Shown here in pieces: positions 42,026 to 50,370 of a DNA stretch of 64,000 bases (the first letter of the stretch is position 1; each line of letters starts with the position of its first letter). Source of the stretch: Streptomyces sp. Act143 (GTDB lineage Bacteria > Actinomycetota > Actinomycetes > Streptomycetales > Streptomycetaceae); NCBI RefSeq assembly GCF_003143935.1, contig NZ_QFRX01000001.1, positions 8,089,230-8,153,229 on the forward strand, in the 5' to 3' direction. The notes below the pieces were generated by a model, which worked only from the letters and a program-made list of their open reading frames with translations, had not been told where the DNA came from and made no database searches. The position numbers and the translations under genes are program-made.

Positions 42026-43474
42026 ATGTCGCTCACCCGCAGGGACTTCGCCAGAACATCCGCGATCACCGGTGCCGGTGTCGTACTGGCCGGAAGCGTC
42101 GGCGCCCTCGCCACCGCGCCGCAGGCCCTCGCGTCCACCGACACCGGCCTCGACGCCGAGAGCGGGGCGGACGCTCGCGGCGGGGTCGGCTACGGTCCCC
42201 TGATCCCCGACCCCGACGGCATCCTCGCGCTGCCCGCCGGGTTCAAGTACCGCGTCGTCACCTACAGCGGCAAGACCAAGCTGGAGTCGGGCGAGACCAC
42301 CCCGTCCAACCACGACGGCACCGCCACCTTCGACGGCCCCCGCGGCACCACCCTCCTCGTCAACAACCACGAGCTGAAGGGCCCGCGCGCCAACTGGAAG
42401 TACCCCGTCCCGCTCACCGAGGGCCTGGTCTACGACCCCGCCGCGGCCGGCGGCTGCACCGTCGTCGAGGTCCGCCCCGACGGACACGTCGCCGAGTGGG
42501 TCGGCATCGCCGGCACCTCCACCAACTGCGCCGGCGGCCGCACCCCTTGGGGCACCTGGCTCACCTGCGAGGAGAACTCCGACAAGGCCGGCGTCAACGG
42601 CATGACCAAGGACCACGGCTACGTCTTCGAGGTCGACCCGTCCGACCGGCGCGCCAACCGTGACCCCAAGCCGCTGAAGTTCTTCGGCCGTTACGACCAC
42701 GAGGCCGTCGTCATCGACCCCAAGCGCGGCCACGCCTACCTCACCGAGGACGCGGCCTCGCCCAACGGCCTCCTGTTCCGCTGGACCCCGCCGAAGGGCT
42801 TCGCGTACGGCCGCGGCAAGTTCCGCACCCTCGCCGACGACGCCGGCGCCCTCCAGGCCTTCAAGTGCTTCGACTCCGGCGGCCAGTTCGTCGACGACCT
42901 CTCGCGCGCCACGAAGATCGGCACCGTCTACGGCGTCGACTGGGTGGACGTCCCCGACCGCGACGCCAGGACCGTCGCCGTCCGCAAGCAGTTCACCGAC
43001 GGCCAGGTCACCCGCGCCCGCAAGCTGGAGGGCATGTGGTGGGGCGACGGCGGCGCCTACATCGTCTCCTCCTACGCCCGCGCGGAGAGCCCCGTCCAGC
43101 ACGACGGCCAGGTCTGGTTCTACGACCCCAAGCGCCGCACGCTGACCCTCAAGGTGCTCCTCGGCGTCAACCCCGACCCCTCCGCCGACGGTGCCTTCGA
43201 CGGCCCCGACAACATCACCGTCTCCCCGTACGGCGGCCTCGTCATCGCCGAGGACGGCGAGGGCGTCCAGCACCTCTTCGGCGCCACCGACAGCGGCCGG
43301 ACCTACCCGATCGCCCGCAACGAACTCAACATCGGCACCGAAGACGAGCCCGAGTACAGCGAGTTCACCGGCGTCACCTTCTCCTGCGACGGCAGGACCC
43401 TGTTCGCCAACATCCAGACCCCCGGCATCATGCTCGCCATCACCGGCCCCTGGAAGCGCCAGAAGCGCGCCTGA
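42026..43474 (+). CDS. PhoX-family alkaline phosphatase (DUF839), Tat-exported
   Basis: A 482-residue protein with a Tat signal (SLTRRDFARTSAITGAGVVLAGS, AxA-like APQALA cleavage near residue 36). The mature part is a beta-propeller of PhoX type: LPAGFKYRVVTYSGKTKLESGETTPSNHDGTATF, LVNNHELKGPR, WGTWLTCEENSD (metal-binding Glu/Asn), FGRYDHEAVVIDP, LTEDAASPNGLLFRW and GPDNITVSPYGGLVIAEDGEG. PhoX enzymes are calcium/iron-dependent phosphatases induced by phosphate starvation, in line with the possible PHO box upstream. Confidence 0.88.
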   Translation: MSLTRRDFARTSAITGAGVVLAGSVGALATAPQALASTDTGLDAESGADARGGVGYGPLIPDPDGILALPAGFKYRVVTYSGKTKLESGETTPSNHDGTATFDGPRGTTLLVNNHELKGPRANWKYPVPLTEGLVYDPAAAGGCTVVEVRPDGHVAEWVGIAGTSTNCAGGRTPWGTWLTCEENSDKAGVNGMTKDHGYVFEVDPSDRRANRDPKPLKFFGRYDHEAVVIDPKRGHAYLTEDAASPNGLLFRWTPPKGFAYGRGKFRTLADDAGALQAFKCFDSGGQFVDDLSRATKIGTVYGVDWVDVPDRDARTVAVRKQFTDGQVTRARKLEGMWWGDGGAYIVSSYARAESPVQHDGQVWFYDPKRRTLTLKVLLGVNPDPSADGAFDGPDNITVSPYGGLVIAEDGEGVQHLFGATDSGRTYPIARNELNIGTEDEPEYSEFTGVTFSCDGRTLFANIQTPGIMLAITGPWKRQKRA

Positions 43475-43508
43475 ATTTAATTGAGTCGCCCACCCGCGGC
43501 CCGCCTCC

Positions 43509-43514
43509 TAGAGT
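43509..43514 (+). promoter_or_regulatory. Candidate -10 box of the first Y RNA
   Basis: TAGAGT lies 7 bases before G43522, the first base of the outer RNA stem. A TTGAGT at 43481 is too far (22-base spacer) to be a normal -35. The call rests mainly on the match between predicted start and RNA structure. Confidence 0.4.
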
Positions 43515-43521
43515 GAAGAAC

Positions 43522-43658
43522 GTCCAGGTGCGAAGGCAGGACCTACTTCCACTCATAATGGGGCGGCCGCGGGTTCGAATCCCGCCACCGGTACCACGCG
43601 CCGGTGTAGCTCAGGGGTCAGAGCACCTACGTCGGTTCCGCCGACCTGAACTCTGGAC
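43522..43658 (+). ncRNA. Y RNA (YrlA-type) 1, with circularly permuted tRNA-like module
   Basis: A 137-base RNA, paired end to end by GTCCAG / CTGGAC. Inside lies a tRNA-like module in permuted order: T arm GCGGG-TTCGAAT-CCCGC (43569-43585), an acceptor-like stem closed by a loop instead of free ends (CACCGGT, 7-base loop, GCCGGTG; 43586-43606), U8-A9-like TA, and D arm GCTC-AGGGGTCA-GAGC (43609-43624). A further hairpin, GTCGG-TTCCG-CCGAC, follows. There is no anticodon arm. This is the architecture described for bacterial YrlA RNAs, and the Ro60-type protein gene follows. Confidence 0.8.
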
Positions 43659-43670
43659 ACCACAACTTCA

Positions 43671-43694
43671 CGCACTTCCCGGTGCGAGTCTTTT
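43671..43694 (+). terminator. Possible terminator of Y RNA 1
   Basis: CGCAC-TTCCCG-GTGCG hairpin, then AGTCTTTT with a run of four T, 13 bases after the outer stem of Y RNA 1. The stem is short, so partial read-through is likely. Confidence 0.45.
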
Positions 43695-43721
43695 GATCTC
43701 GGGGAGGCGCAGCTCATGGTG

Positions 43722-43862
43722 GGTGCCCGGTGCGCAGGCAACGGCTACTTCTCCGGATCAGAACGTTGCGGGTTCGAATCCCGTCATCGACTCAGGGTCG
43801 GTGTAGCTCAATGGACAGAGCATCTGACTTAGTTCCGTGGCCGACTTCTGATCTCGGGCACC
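43722..43862 (+). ncRNA. Y RNA (YrlA-type) 2, tandem copy
   Basis: A 141-base RNA with an 8-bp outer stem GGTGCCCG / CGGGCACC. The permuted tRNA-like module is T arm GCGGG-TTCGAAT-CCCGT (43768-43784), a 7-bp acceptor-like stem-loop CATCGAC-TCAGG-GTCGGTG (43785-43803), TA, and D arm GCTC-AATGGACA-GAGC (43806-43821). It shares GTGCG[AC]AGGCA, CTACTTC and GTTCCG ... CCGAC blocks with copy 1, while the outer-stem sequences differ but still pair, which is covariation. It ends 55 bases before the Ro60-like gene. Confidence 0.8.
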
Positions 43863-43917
43863 CTCCTTCTGCCGCGCCTCCCTCCGAAAACCTTCAGTGA
43901 ATTCGGGGGAATTCAGC

Positions 43918-45498
43918 ATGTCGCGATTCAACAAGCGAGCCGCCAGGGCACAGCCCACTTCGCGCGTCACCGCCACGGGCCGCGTGCTGCGCACCTACGA
44001 GGGCGGCCGGGGCCGCGAGCGGGACGCGCGCTCCGAGCTCTTCCTCCTCGCCGTCGCCAACTTCGTCTCCCAGCAGACCTTCTACGAGAGCGGTGCCGAC
44101 CGCGACGACCGGTTCGCGAAGCTCGTGCGCGAGCTCGCCGTCACCGACCCGGAGTGGACCGCCGGCCTGCTCGGCTGGCTGCGCGGCGAGGGCAACCTCC
44201 GTACCGCGTCCGTCGTCGGCGCCGCCGAGTACGTGAAGGCACGCCTCGACGCGGGCGCCACCGGCGGCCCCTCCAACCGGCAGGTCGTCGACTCCGTGCT
44301 GCGGCGCCCGGACGAGCCCGGTGAGCTGCTCGCGTACTGGACGGCGACCCACGGCCGCAACGTGCCCAAGCCCGTCAAGCGCGGCATCGCCGACGCCGTA
44401 CGCCGTCTCTACAGCGGGAAGTCCCTGCTGAAGTACGACACCGCGGCCAAGGGCTACCGCTTCGGCGACATCCTCAACCTGGTGCACGCGGCGCCCGACC
44501 CGGACAAGGCATGGCAGGGAGAGCTGTTCCGGTACGCCCTCGACCGCCGGCACAACCCGGACACGGCCGTGCCGCCCGCGTCGAACCGGACGCTGGTTGC
44601 GCACCGTGAGCTGATGGCGCTGCCGGTCGGGGAGCGGCGCGCGGTCGTCACCGCCGAGGGCGGCGCCGAGCGGCTCGCCGCGGCCGGGATGACGTGGGAG
44701 GCGCTGGCCGGGTGGATCCAGGGGCCGATGGACCGGGCCGCCTGGGAGGCGGTGATCCCGTCCATGGGCGCGATGGCCCTGCTGCGCAACCTGCGGAACT
44801 TCGACCAGGCCGGCGTCTCCGACGAGGTCGCCGCCCAGGTGGCGGCCCGGATCAGTGACCCGGCGGAGGTCGCGCGGTCGCGGCAGTTCCCCTTCCGGTA
44901 CCTCGCCGCGTACCAGCACGCACCGTCGCTGCGCTGGGCGTACCCGCTGGAGCAGGCGCTCGGCCACTCGCTGGCCAACGTGCCCGCGCTGCCCGGCCGG
45001 ACGCTCGTGCTCGTGGACCGTTCGGGCTCGATGTGGGGCCGGCTGTCCGACCGTTCGCAGCTCAACCGGGCGGACGCGGCGGCGATCTTCGGCACCGCGC
45101 TCGCGCTGCGTGCCGAGCGCGCCGTCCTCGTGCAGTTCGGCACCACCAGCGCCGAGGTGCGGTTCCGCAAGGGGGAGTCGGTGCTGAAGATCCTGGAGCG
45201 CTTCGGCGACCTGGGCGGCACCGACACCACGGGCGCGGTGCGCCGGCACTACCGGAAGCACGACCGGGTGCTGATCGTCACCGACGAGCAGTACGCGTTC
45301 AGCCACTACGGCGACCCGACCGAGCAGGTCCCCGCCGACGTGCCGGTCTACACCTGGAACCTCGCCGGCTACCGGGCGGGCCACGGCCCGTCGGGCAAGG
45401 CGAACCGGCATGTATTCGCGGGACTTTCGGATGCCGCGTTCCGCATGGTTTCACTGATCGAAAGGGGCCATGACGGTCATTGGCCCTGGCTTGCCTGA
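43918..45498 (+). CDS. rsr: Ro60-type TROVE/VWA protein (Rsr)
   Basis: A 526-residue orthologue of the Ro autoantigen. Residues about 1-350 form the HEAT-repeat TROVE ring that clamps Y RNA and misfolded RNA ends (RDARSELFLLAVANFVSQQTFYE, LLGWLRGEGNLRTASVVGAAEYV, AMALLRNLRNFDQAGV, RQFPFRYLAAYQ). Residues about 360-526 form the von Willebrand A domain with MIDAS DRSGSM (D367, S369, S371). ATG 43918 follows TCGGGGGA. In other bacteria Rsr, YrlA RNA and PNPase form an RNA-degrading complex. The two Y RNAs just upstream are its probable partners. Confidence 0.92.
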   Translation: MSRFNKRAARAQPTSRVTATGRVLRTYEGGRGRERDARSELFLLAVANFVSQQTFYESGADRDDRFAKLVRELAVTDPEWTAGLLGWLRGEGNLRTASVVGAAEYVKARLDAGATGGPSNRQVVDSVLRRPDEPGELLAYWTATHGRNVPKPVKRGIADAVRRLYSGKSLLKYDTAAKGYRFGDILNLVHAAPDPDKAWQGELFRYALDRRHNPDTAVPPASNRTLVAHRELMALPVGERRAVVTAEGGAERLAAAGMTWEALAGWIQGPMDRAAWEAVIPSMGAMALLRNLRNFDQAGVSDEVAAQVAARISDPAEVARSRQFPFRYLAAYQHAPSLRWAYPLEQALGHSLANVPALPGRTLVLVDRSGSMWGRLSDRSQLNRADAAAIFGTALALRAERAVLVQFGTTSAEVRFRKGESVLKILERFGDLGGTDTTGAVRRHYRKHDRVLIVTDEQYAFSHYGDPTEQVPADVPVYTWNLAGYRAGHGPSGKANRHVFAGLSDAAFRMVSLIERGHDGHWPWLA

Positions 45499-45558
45499 CC
45501 AGTTGGAGTTCATCGGTATGTCGCCATGAAAACAAGGCTGTGCGCCATGCCTGACTGT

Positions 45559-45967
45559 TCGAGGCCGCACAAGGGGGGGCCTTCGACCATCCGCTCGGCG
45601 GCCTCGGCCTCGCCGGATGGGCCTGTTCCACCCAGAAGCCGGCCGCGACGCGCGAGCAGATCGCCAGGATCGCGCGGGGCACCGGGCGACTCATCGGCGT
45701 CGAGCGGGAGCTGACCCCGGACGACGTCGAGCTGGACGAGCGCTACCACGCCGGTGTCTGCGGCATCCCCGACGAGGCCACCCTCGCCGCGATGCGGCTC
45801 GCCGCCCGGACCGAGGGGATGGTCACCGGCCCCGTCCACGAGGGAAGTCGATGGCCGGGATGATCGACCTCGTCGCGCGCGGGGAGATCGGGTGGGATGC
45901 GACGGTGCTCTACGCGCACCTGGGCGGGCAGCCGGCGCTGAACGCGTACAGCGCGCTGTTCGCGTAG
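45559..45967 (+). pseudogene. Decayed 1-aminocyclopropane-1-carboxylate deaminase-like gene
   Basis: One frame reads [15 protein letters not shown], then after an internal deletion [66 protein letters not shown]. It then shifts by one base near 45846 and continues as [40 protein letters not shown]. These pieces match the PLP-dependent ACC deaminase / D-cysteine desulfhydrase family. The N-terminal half with the PLP lysine is missing. A single missing base near 45846 would account for the frame change. Not functional. Confidence 0.75.
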
Positions 45968-46005
45968 ATCTCAGCGGCCCGGCTGCCCGTGGTCCGGCGG
46001 GCCGG

Positions 46006-47229
46006 CTACAGCGCCTGTGCCGCCGGCTTCACCATGCCCCGCACCGTGCGCGACTTCACGAAGTCGCCCATCGCCGTCATCTCCCACTCGCCGGAGAACT
46101 GCTTGATCAGCTTGGCCATCATCACGCCGGTCTGGGGCTCGGCGTTGGTGAGGTCGAAGCGGACGAGTTCCTCGCCGGTGGCGGCGTCGAGGAGGCGGCA
46201 GTAGGCCTTGGCGACCTCGGTGAACTTCTGGCCGGAGAAGGAGTTGACGGTGAAGACCAGACCGGTGACCTCCTGCGGGAGGCGGCCGAGGTCGACGACG
46301 ATGACCTCGTCGTCGCCACCGCCCTCGCCGGTGAGGTTGTCGCCGGAGTGCTTGATCGCGCCGTTGACGATGGACAGCTTGCCGAAGTAGCAGCTGTCGA
46401 TGTGGTTGCGCTGCGGGCCGTAGGCGATGACCGAGGCGTCCAGGTCGATGTCCTTGCCGCGGTAGGCCGGCTCCCAGCCGAGGCCCATCTTGACCTGGGA
46501 GAGCAGCGGGCGGCCGCCCTTGACCAGGGACACGGTCTGGTTCTTCTGGAGGCTGACGCGGCCCTTGTCGAGGTTGATCTTGCCGGTGCCGGGCGCGTGG
46601 GCCGGCGGCGGGGGAGTCGGCGAGGTCACCGGCGGGGCCGACGGGGCGACCGGGGGCTGGAGGGTGGGCTGCGGCGGGGCGGCCGGAGGAGCGGCCGGCT
46701 GGGGCGGCGCCACCGGGGCCGGGGCCGGTTCCTCGACCGACACGCCGAAGTCGGTGGCGATGCCGGCCAGGCCGTCGGCGTAGCCCTGGCCGACCGCGCG
46801 GGCCTTCCAGGCGCCGTTGCGCAGGTAGATCTCCACGACCACCAGGGCCGTCTCGGTGCCGAGCTGCGGGGGTGTGAAGGTGGCGAGGACGGAGTTGTCG
46901 TCGGCGTTGCGGATCGTGGCCGTCGGTTCGATGCCCTGGAAGGTCTGGCCGGCGGCGTCCGGGCTGGCCGTGACGACGATCTTCTCGATGCCCGGGGGGA
47001 CGGCCGCGGTGTCGACCGTGATCGCGTCGGGGCTGGTGCCGCCGCCCGAGCGGTACGTCACGCCCGGTCCCGTCGGCTGGTTGTAGAAGATGAAGTCGTC
47101 GTCGGAGCGCACCTTGCCGTCGGCGGTGAGCAGCAGGCCCGATACGTCGAGCCGCACCGGGGCGGCGACGTCCACCGTCACGCGCGCGGTGGAGAGAGGG
47201 ATGTTCGAGCCGGGGGTCATAGCTGTCAT
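46006..47229 (-). CDS. TerD-family protein with two TerD domains and a Pro-rich linker
   Basis: A 407-residue protein of the tellurite-resistance/stress family. TerD domain 1 spans residues 1-165 (VRSDDDFIFYNQPTGPGVTYR with the calcium-binding DDD, then KIVVTASPDAAGQTFQGI and AVGQGYADGLAGIATDFGV). A 60-residue Ala/Pro linker follows. The second domain (residues 215-405) is a variant with GGRPLLSQVKMGLGWEPAYRGKDIDLDASV and GEGGGDDEVIVVDL. The start at 47229 (MTAMTPGSNIPLS) or 47220 cannot be resolved. Streptomyces has several such proteins, linked to stress and morphology; exact role unknown. Confidence 0.9.
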   Translation of the reverse strand: MTAMTPGSNIPLSTARVTVDVAAPVRLDVSGLLLTADGKVRSDDDFIFYNQPTGPGVTYRSGGGTSPDAITVDTAAVPPGIEKIVVTASPDAAGQTFQGIEPTATIRNADDNSVLATFTPPQLGTETALVVVEIYLRNGAWKARAVGQGYADGLAGIATDFGVSVEEPAPAPVAPPQPAAPPAAPPQPTLQPPVAPSAPPVTSPTPPPPAHAPGTGKINLDKGRVSLQKNQTVSLVKGGRPLLSQVKMGLGWEPAYRGKDIDLDASVIAYGPQRNHIDSCYFGKLSIVNGAIKHSGDNLTGEGGGDDEVIVVDLGRLPQEVTGLVFTVNSFSGQKFTEVAKAYCRLLDAATGEELVRFDLTNAEPQTGVMMAKLIKQFSGEWEMTAMGDFVKSRTVRGMVKPAAQAL

Positions 47230-47305
47230 GACCGGTGAACGATCCAGCCCGCTTTACCGTTCCCTTACCCGCGATCGTTTGGACCACGGACGCGTAGGGG
47301 GCGGC

Positions 47306-47530
47306 TCAGCGGCGGTTGCGGGGGTGGTTCCGGGCCGTGCGTTCGTTGCCGCGCTTGTAGTTCCCGGTCCAGCGGGCCATGACGAGCTGGGGGTCGGGGG
47401 CGGTTTCCACCTCGGCGAGGAACTGGGCGGCACGGGGGCCGTGGAGGGTGGTCGCGGGGCGGTGGTGGTGGGTGATGCGGACGGTTCCGTCGGCGTGGGC
47501 TTCGTAGCGGAAGCCGTGGGGGCTGGGCAT
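47306..47530 (-). CDS. Small conserved hypothetical protein (74 aa)
   Basis: A basic protein, MPSPHGFRYEAHADGTVRITHHHRP then AATTLHGPRAAQFLAEVETAPDPQLVMARWTGNYKRGNERTARNHPRNRR. I recall Streptomyces relatives with the same GNYKRGNERTARNHPRNR tail, which supports a real gene. No function assigned; the basic C terminus may bind nucleic acid. Confidence 0.75.
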   Translation of the reverse strand: MPSPHGFRYEAHADGTVRITHHHRPATTLHGPRAAQFLAEVETAPDPQLVMARWTGNYKRGNERTARNHPRNRR

Positions 47531-47603
47531 GGGCGGGATGGTAGGGCGTGGGGCGGGGGTGCGCGCCAGGGGTTTTCGCCCCCGGCGCCCCGCCGTCAAA
47601 CCT

Positions 47604-48593
47604 CTACGGCACCACCACGATCTTCCGTCCCACCCCCGCCGCGAACTGCTCCAGCGCCTCCGGATACCGCTCCAGCGGGATGCGGTCGCTGATGAAGACC
47701 TCCGGGTCCAGGACCCCGTTCGCGAAGAGCTCCGCCGCCCGCTCGAAACTGTGCAGTACCGCCATGGAGCCGGTGATGGTGATCTCCTGGTTGTAGATGC
47801 GGTACGGGTCGATCGTCACCTTCGTCGCGTAGTCCGCCACACCGAACTGCAGGAACGTGCCGGCCTTGGCCACCCGGTCCAGGCCGTCCTGGATCGCCGC
47901 CGCGTTGCCGGTCGCGTCGACGACCAGGTCCCAGCCCTGGGGACGGTCCAGCTCGTCCGCGTCCGCCGCGGTTCCCGTGACGCCGAGCCGCCGTGCGGTC
48001 TCCAGCCGGGCCGGGTTCACGTCCACCACGTCCACGCTCGCCGCGCCCGTGCGCTTGGCCAGCTCCAGCATCATCAGGCCCATGGTGCCGGAGCCGTAGA
48101 TCAGGACGTGGGCGCCCAGGCGGGAGCGCAGGACGTCGTAGCCGCGTACCGCGCAGGACAGGGGTTCGACCAGGGCCGCGTCCTGGGTGCGGACGTGCTC
48201 GGGGAGCCGTACGCAGTTCGCCACCGGCGCGACCGCGTACTGCGCCGCGCCCCCGGCCGTGGTCACGCCGATCGCGGCCCAGCGTTCGCAGAGGTTGTTG
48301 TGGCCGGTACGGCAGTAGCGGCACTCGTGGCAGTAGAGGGAGGGGTCGACCGCCACCCGGTCGCCCACCGACAGTTCCGTGACCTGGGTGCCCACCCCGA
48401 CCACGGTGCCCGCGAACTCGTGGCCCGGCACGATGGGCAGCTTCGGGGCGAACTCGCCCTGGAGGATGTGCAGGTCCGTGCCGCACAGGCCGCACGCGGC
48501 GACCTCCACGACCACGTCCCGCGGGCCCGGCGTCGGGTCCGGGACCTCGGCTGTGACGGCCCTGCCCACGGACTCGATGACGGCGGCCTTCAT
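47604..48593 (-). CDS. Zinc-dependent medium-chain alcohol/polyol dehydrogenase
   Basis: A 329-residue MDR-family enzyme. Catalytic zinc ligands C37 (ACGLCGTDLH), H58 and E59 (PGHEFAG) are present. The structural zinc is held by C88, C91, C94 and C102 in YCHECRYCRTGHNNLC. The NAD site is LIYGSGTMGLMMLEL near residue 165. ATG 48593 overlaps the stop of the upstream permease. As the last gene of a polyol-type ABC operon it probably oxidises the imported sugar alcohol, like sorbitol dehydrogenase, but the substrate is inferred. Confidence 0.88.
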   Translation of the reverse strand: MKAAVIESVGRAVTAEVPDPTPGPRDVVVEVAACGLCGTDLHILQGEFAPKLPIVPGHEFAGTVVGVGTQVTELSVGDRVAVDPSLYCHECRYCRTGHNNLCERWAAIGVTTAGGAAQYAVAPVANCVRLPEHVRTQDAALVEPLSCAVRGYDVLRSRLGAHVLIYGSGTMGLMMLELAKRTGAASVDVVDVNPARLETARRLGVTGTAADADELDRPQGWDLVVDATGNAAAIQDGLDRVAKAGTFLQFGVADYATKVTIDPYRIYNQEITITGSMAVLHSFERAAELFANGVLDPEVFISDRIPLERYPEALEQFAAGVGRKIVVVP

Positions 48594-49435
48594 TTCACTG
48601 CTCCCAACGACAGGCCCTGGACCAGCTTGTCCTGGGCGGCGAACCCCGCGGCGAGCACCGGCAGGGAGATGATGAGCGACGCGGCGCACACCTTCGCCAG
48701 GAACAGGCCCTGGCTGGTGATGAAGCCGGTCAGGAAGACGGGGGCCGTCTCGGCGACCACTCCGGTCAGGACCCGGGCGAAGAGCAGCTCGTTCCAGCTG
48801 AAGATGAAGCAGATCAGCGAGGTCGCGGCGATGCCCGGCAGGGCGATCGGGGCCACCACCCGGGTGAGGATCGTCGGCAGGCGGGCCCCGTCCACCCGGG
48901 CCGCCTCGATGATCGCGACCGGGACCTCGGCCAGGAACGACTGCATCATCCAGACCGCGATCGGCAGGTTCATGGAGGTGTAGAGGATGACCAGCAGCCA
49001 GATGTTGTCCAGCAGGTCCGTGTTCTTCGCGAACAGGTAGATCGGCAGCAGACCCGCCACCACCGGGAGCATCTTCGTCGACAGGAAGAAGAACAGGACG
49101 TCCGTCCACTTGCGGACCCGGTTGACGGACAGGGCGTAGGCCGCGGGCAGCGCCAGCAGGAGGACGAACAGCGTCGACGCCACGGACGCCACGGTCGAGT
49201 TGATCAGCGCCGGCCAGGGGCTGGCGCCGCCGCCCGTGCCGAAGAACTCGCGGTAGCCGTCGAGGGTCAACGCCGCCCCGAAGGACGGGGGGTTGGTCGC
49301 GGCGTCCTGCTCGGAGTGGAAGGACGTCAGGGCCATCCAGGCGATGGGGAGGAAGAACGCGATGCCCAACAACCAGGCCAGCAGGCCCAGCCCGGCTTCC
49401 TTGCGGCGTACGCGGCGCACGGTCATGGCGCTCAT
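48590..49435 (-). CDS. Carbohydrate ABC transporter permease (MalG/SmoG type)
   Basis: A 281-residue membrane protein with six helices and the EAA loop IIEAARVDGARLPTILTRVVAPIALPGI near residues 182-210. It starts MSAMTVRRVRRKEAGLG at ATG 49435, overlapping the previous permease stop. Pairs with the permease at 49432-50370 and the lipoprotein at 50367. No ATPase gene is in the operon; in Streptomyces the shared MsiK ATPase commonly serves such systems. Confidence 0.92.
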   Translation of the reverse strand: MSAMTVRRVRRKEAGLGLLAWLLGIAFFLPIAWMALTSFHSEQDAATNPPSFGAALTLDGYREFFGTGGGASPWPALINSTVASVASTLFVLLLALPAAYALSVNRVRKWTDVLFFFLSTKMLPVVAGLLPIYLFAKNTDLLDNIWLLVILYTSMNLPIAVWMMQSFLAEVPVAIIEAARVDGARLPTILTRVVAPIALPGIAATSLICFIFSWNELLFARVLTGVVAETAPVFLTGFITSQGLFLAKVCAASLIISLPVLAAGFAAQDKLVQGLSLGAVK

Positions 49436-50370
49436 GCCCGGCCCACCTCCTCGCGGAACAGAGACGAGACGACCCGCAGGGCGAAGGTCGCGATGACGAT
49501 GGAGCCGATGACGACCAGGACGCCCGCGGCCGAGGCGAGGCCGTTCTCGTGGGCCTGGTAGAAGCTCTGGTATACGGTGTAGGGGAGGTTCGCCGTGCCC
49601 AGGCCGCCGGAGGTGATGGTGAAGACCGCGTCGAAGTTCTGGACGATGTAGATCGAGCCCAGCAGGGCGCCCAGTTCCAGGTAGCGGCGCAGGTGCGGGA
49701 GGGTCAGGTGGACGAAGATCTGCCAGTTGCTCGCGCCGTCCACCTTCGCGGCCTCGATCTGCTGGTGGTCGCGGCTCTGCAGTCCGGCCAGCAGGATCAG
49801 CATCATGAACGGGGTCCACTGCCAGACCAGGGACGCCTCCACCGCGAGCAGCGGGGTGTTCGAGATCCAGTCCGGCTGCGGGCCGCCCACATAGTGCAAC
49901 AGGCCGTTGAACAGGCCGTACTCGGGGTTGTAGAGGACGTGCTTCCAGAGCAGCGCCGCCGCCACGGGGACCACCAGGAACGGGGCGATGAGCAGGGTGC
50001 GGACCACTCCTCGGCCCCGGAACTTCCGGTCCAGGAGCAGTGCCAGCACCAGGCCGAGGAGCAGGCTGGCCAGGACCACGGCCACCGTCAGCAGGATCGT
50101 CGTCCACACCGAGTGGCGCAGGTCGGCGTCGGTGAGGACCTCCTGGTAGTTGTCGACGCCGGTGAAGTGACGGGCCTTCGGATAGAGCGCGTTCCAGTCG
50201 AAGAACGAGATCACCAGCGTGGCCACGAACGGGAGTTGGGTGACCGCGACCATGAAGACCAGGGCGGGCAGGAGCGGGGCGCGGGTGGCCCAGGCGCGCA
50301 AGCGGGCCGACGGTTGGCGCGTGGTGGGTACGGGTGTGGTGGCCAGGGGGGCCGTCGTCGTCGCGGTCAT
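49432..50370 (-). CDS. Carbohydrate ABC transporter permease (MalF/SmoF type)
   Basis: A 312-residue membrane protein. A Thr/Pro-rich N terminus precedes six helices, and the EAA loop is QQIEAAKVDGASNWQIFVHLTLPHLRR near residues 212-238. ATG 50370 (MTATTTAPLATT) overlaps the stop of the substrate-binding protein gene. Second membrane subunit of the same importer. Confidence 0.92.
   Translation of the reverse strand: MTATTTAPLATTPVPTTRQPSARLRAWATRAPLLPALVFMVAVTQLPFVATLVISFFDWNALYPKARHFTGVDNYQEVLTDADLRHSVWTTILLTVAVVLASLLLGLVLALLLDRKFRGRGVVRTLLIAPFLVVPVAAALLWKHVLYNPEYGLFNGLLHYVGGPQPDWISNTPLLAVEASLVWQWTPFMMLILLAGLQSRDHQQIEAAKVDGASNWQIFVHLTLPHLRRYLELGALLGSIYIVQNFDAVFTITSGGLGTANLPYTVYQSFYQAHENGLASAAGVLVVIGSIVIATFALRVVSSLFREEVGRA

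Noticed and set aside
43568-43825. Two canonical tRNA genes suggested by T arms and D arms
   Set aside because: T arm precedes D arm, the acceptor stem is closed by a loop and no anticodon arm exists. The order fits permuted YrlA Y RNAs, not tRNAs.
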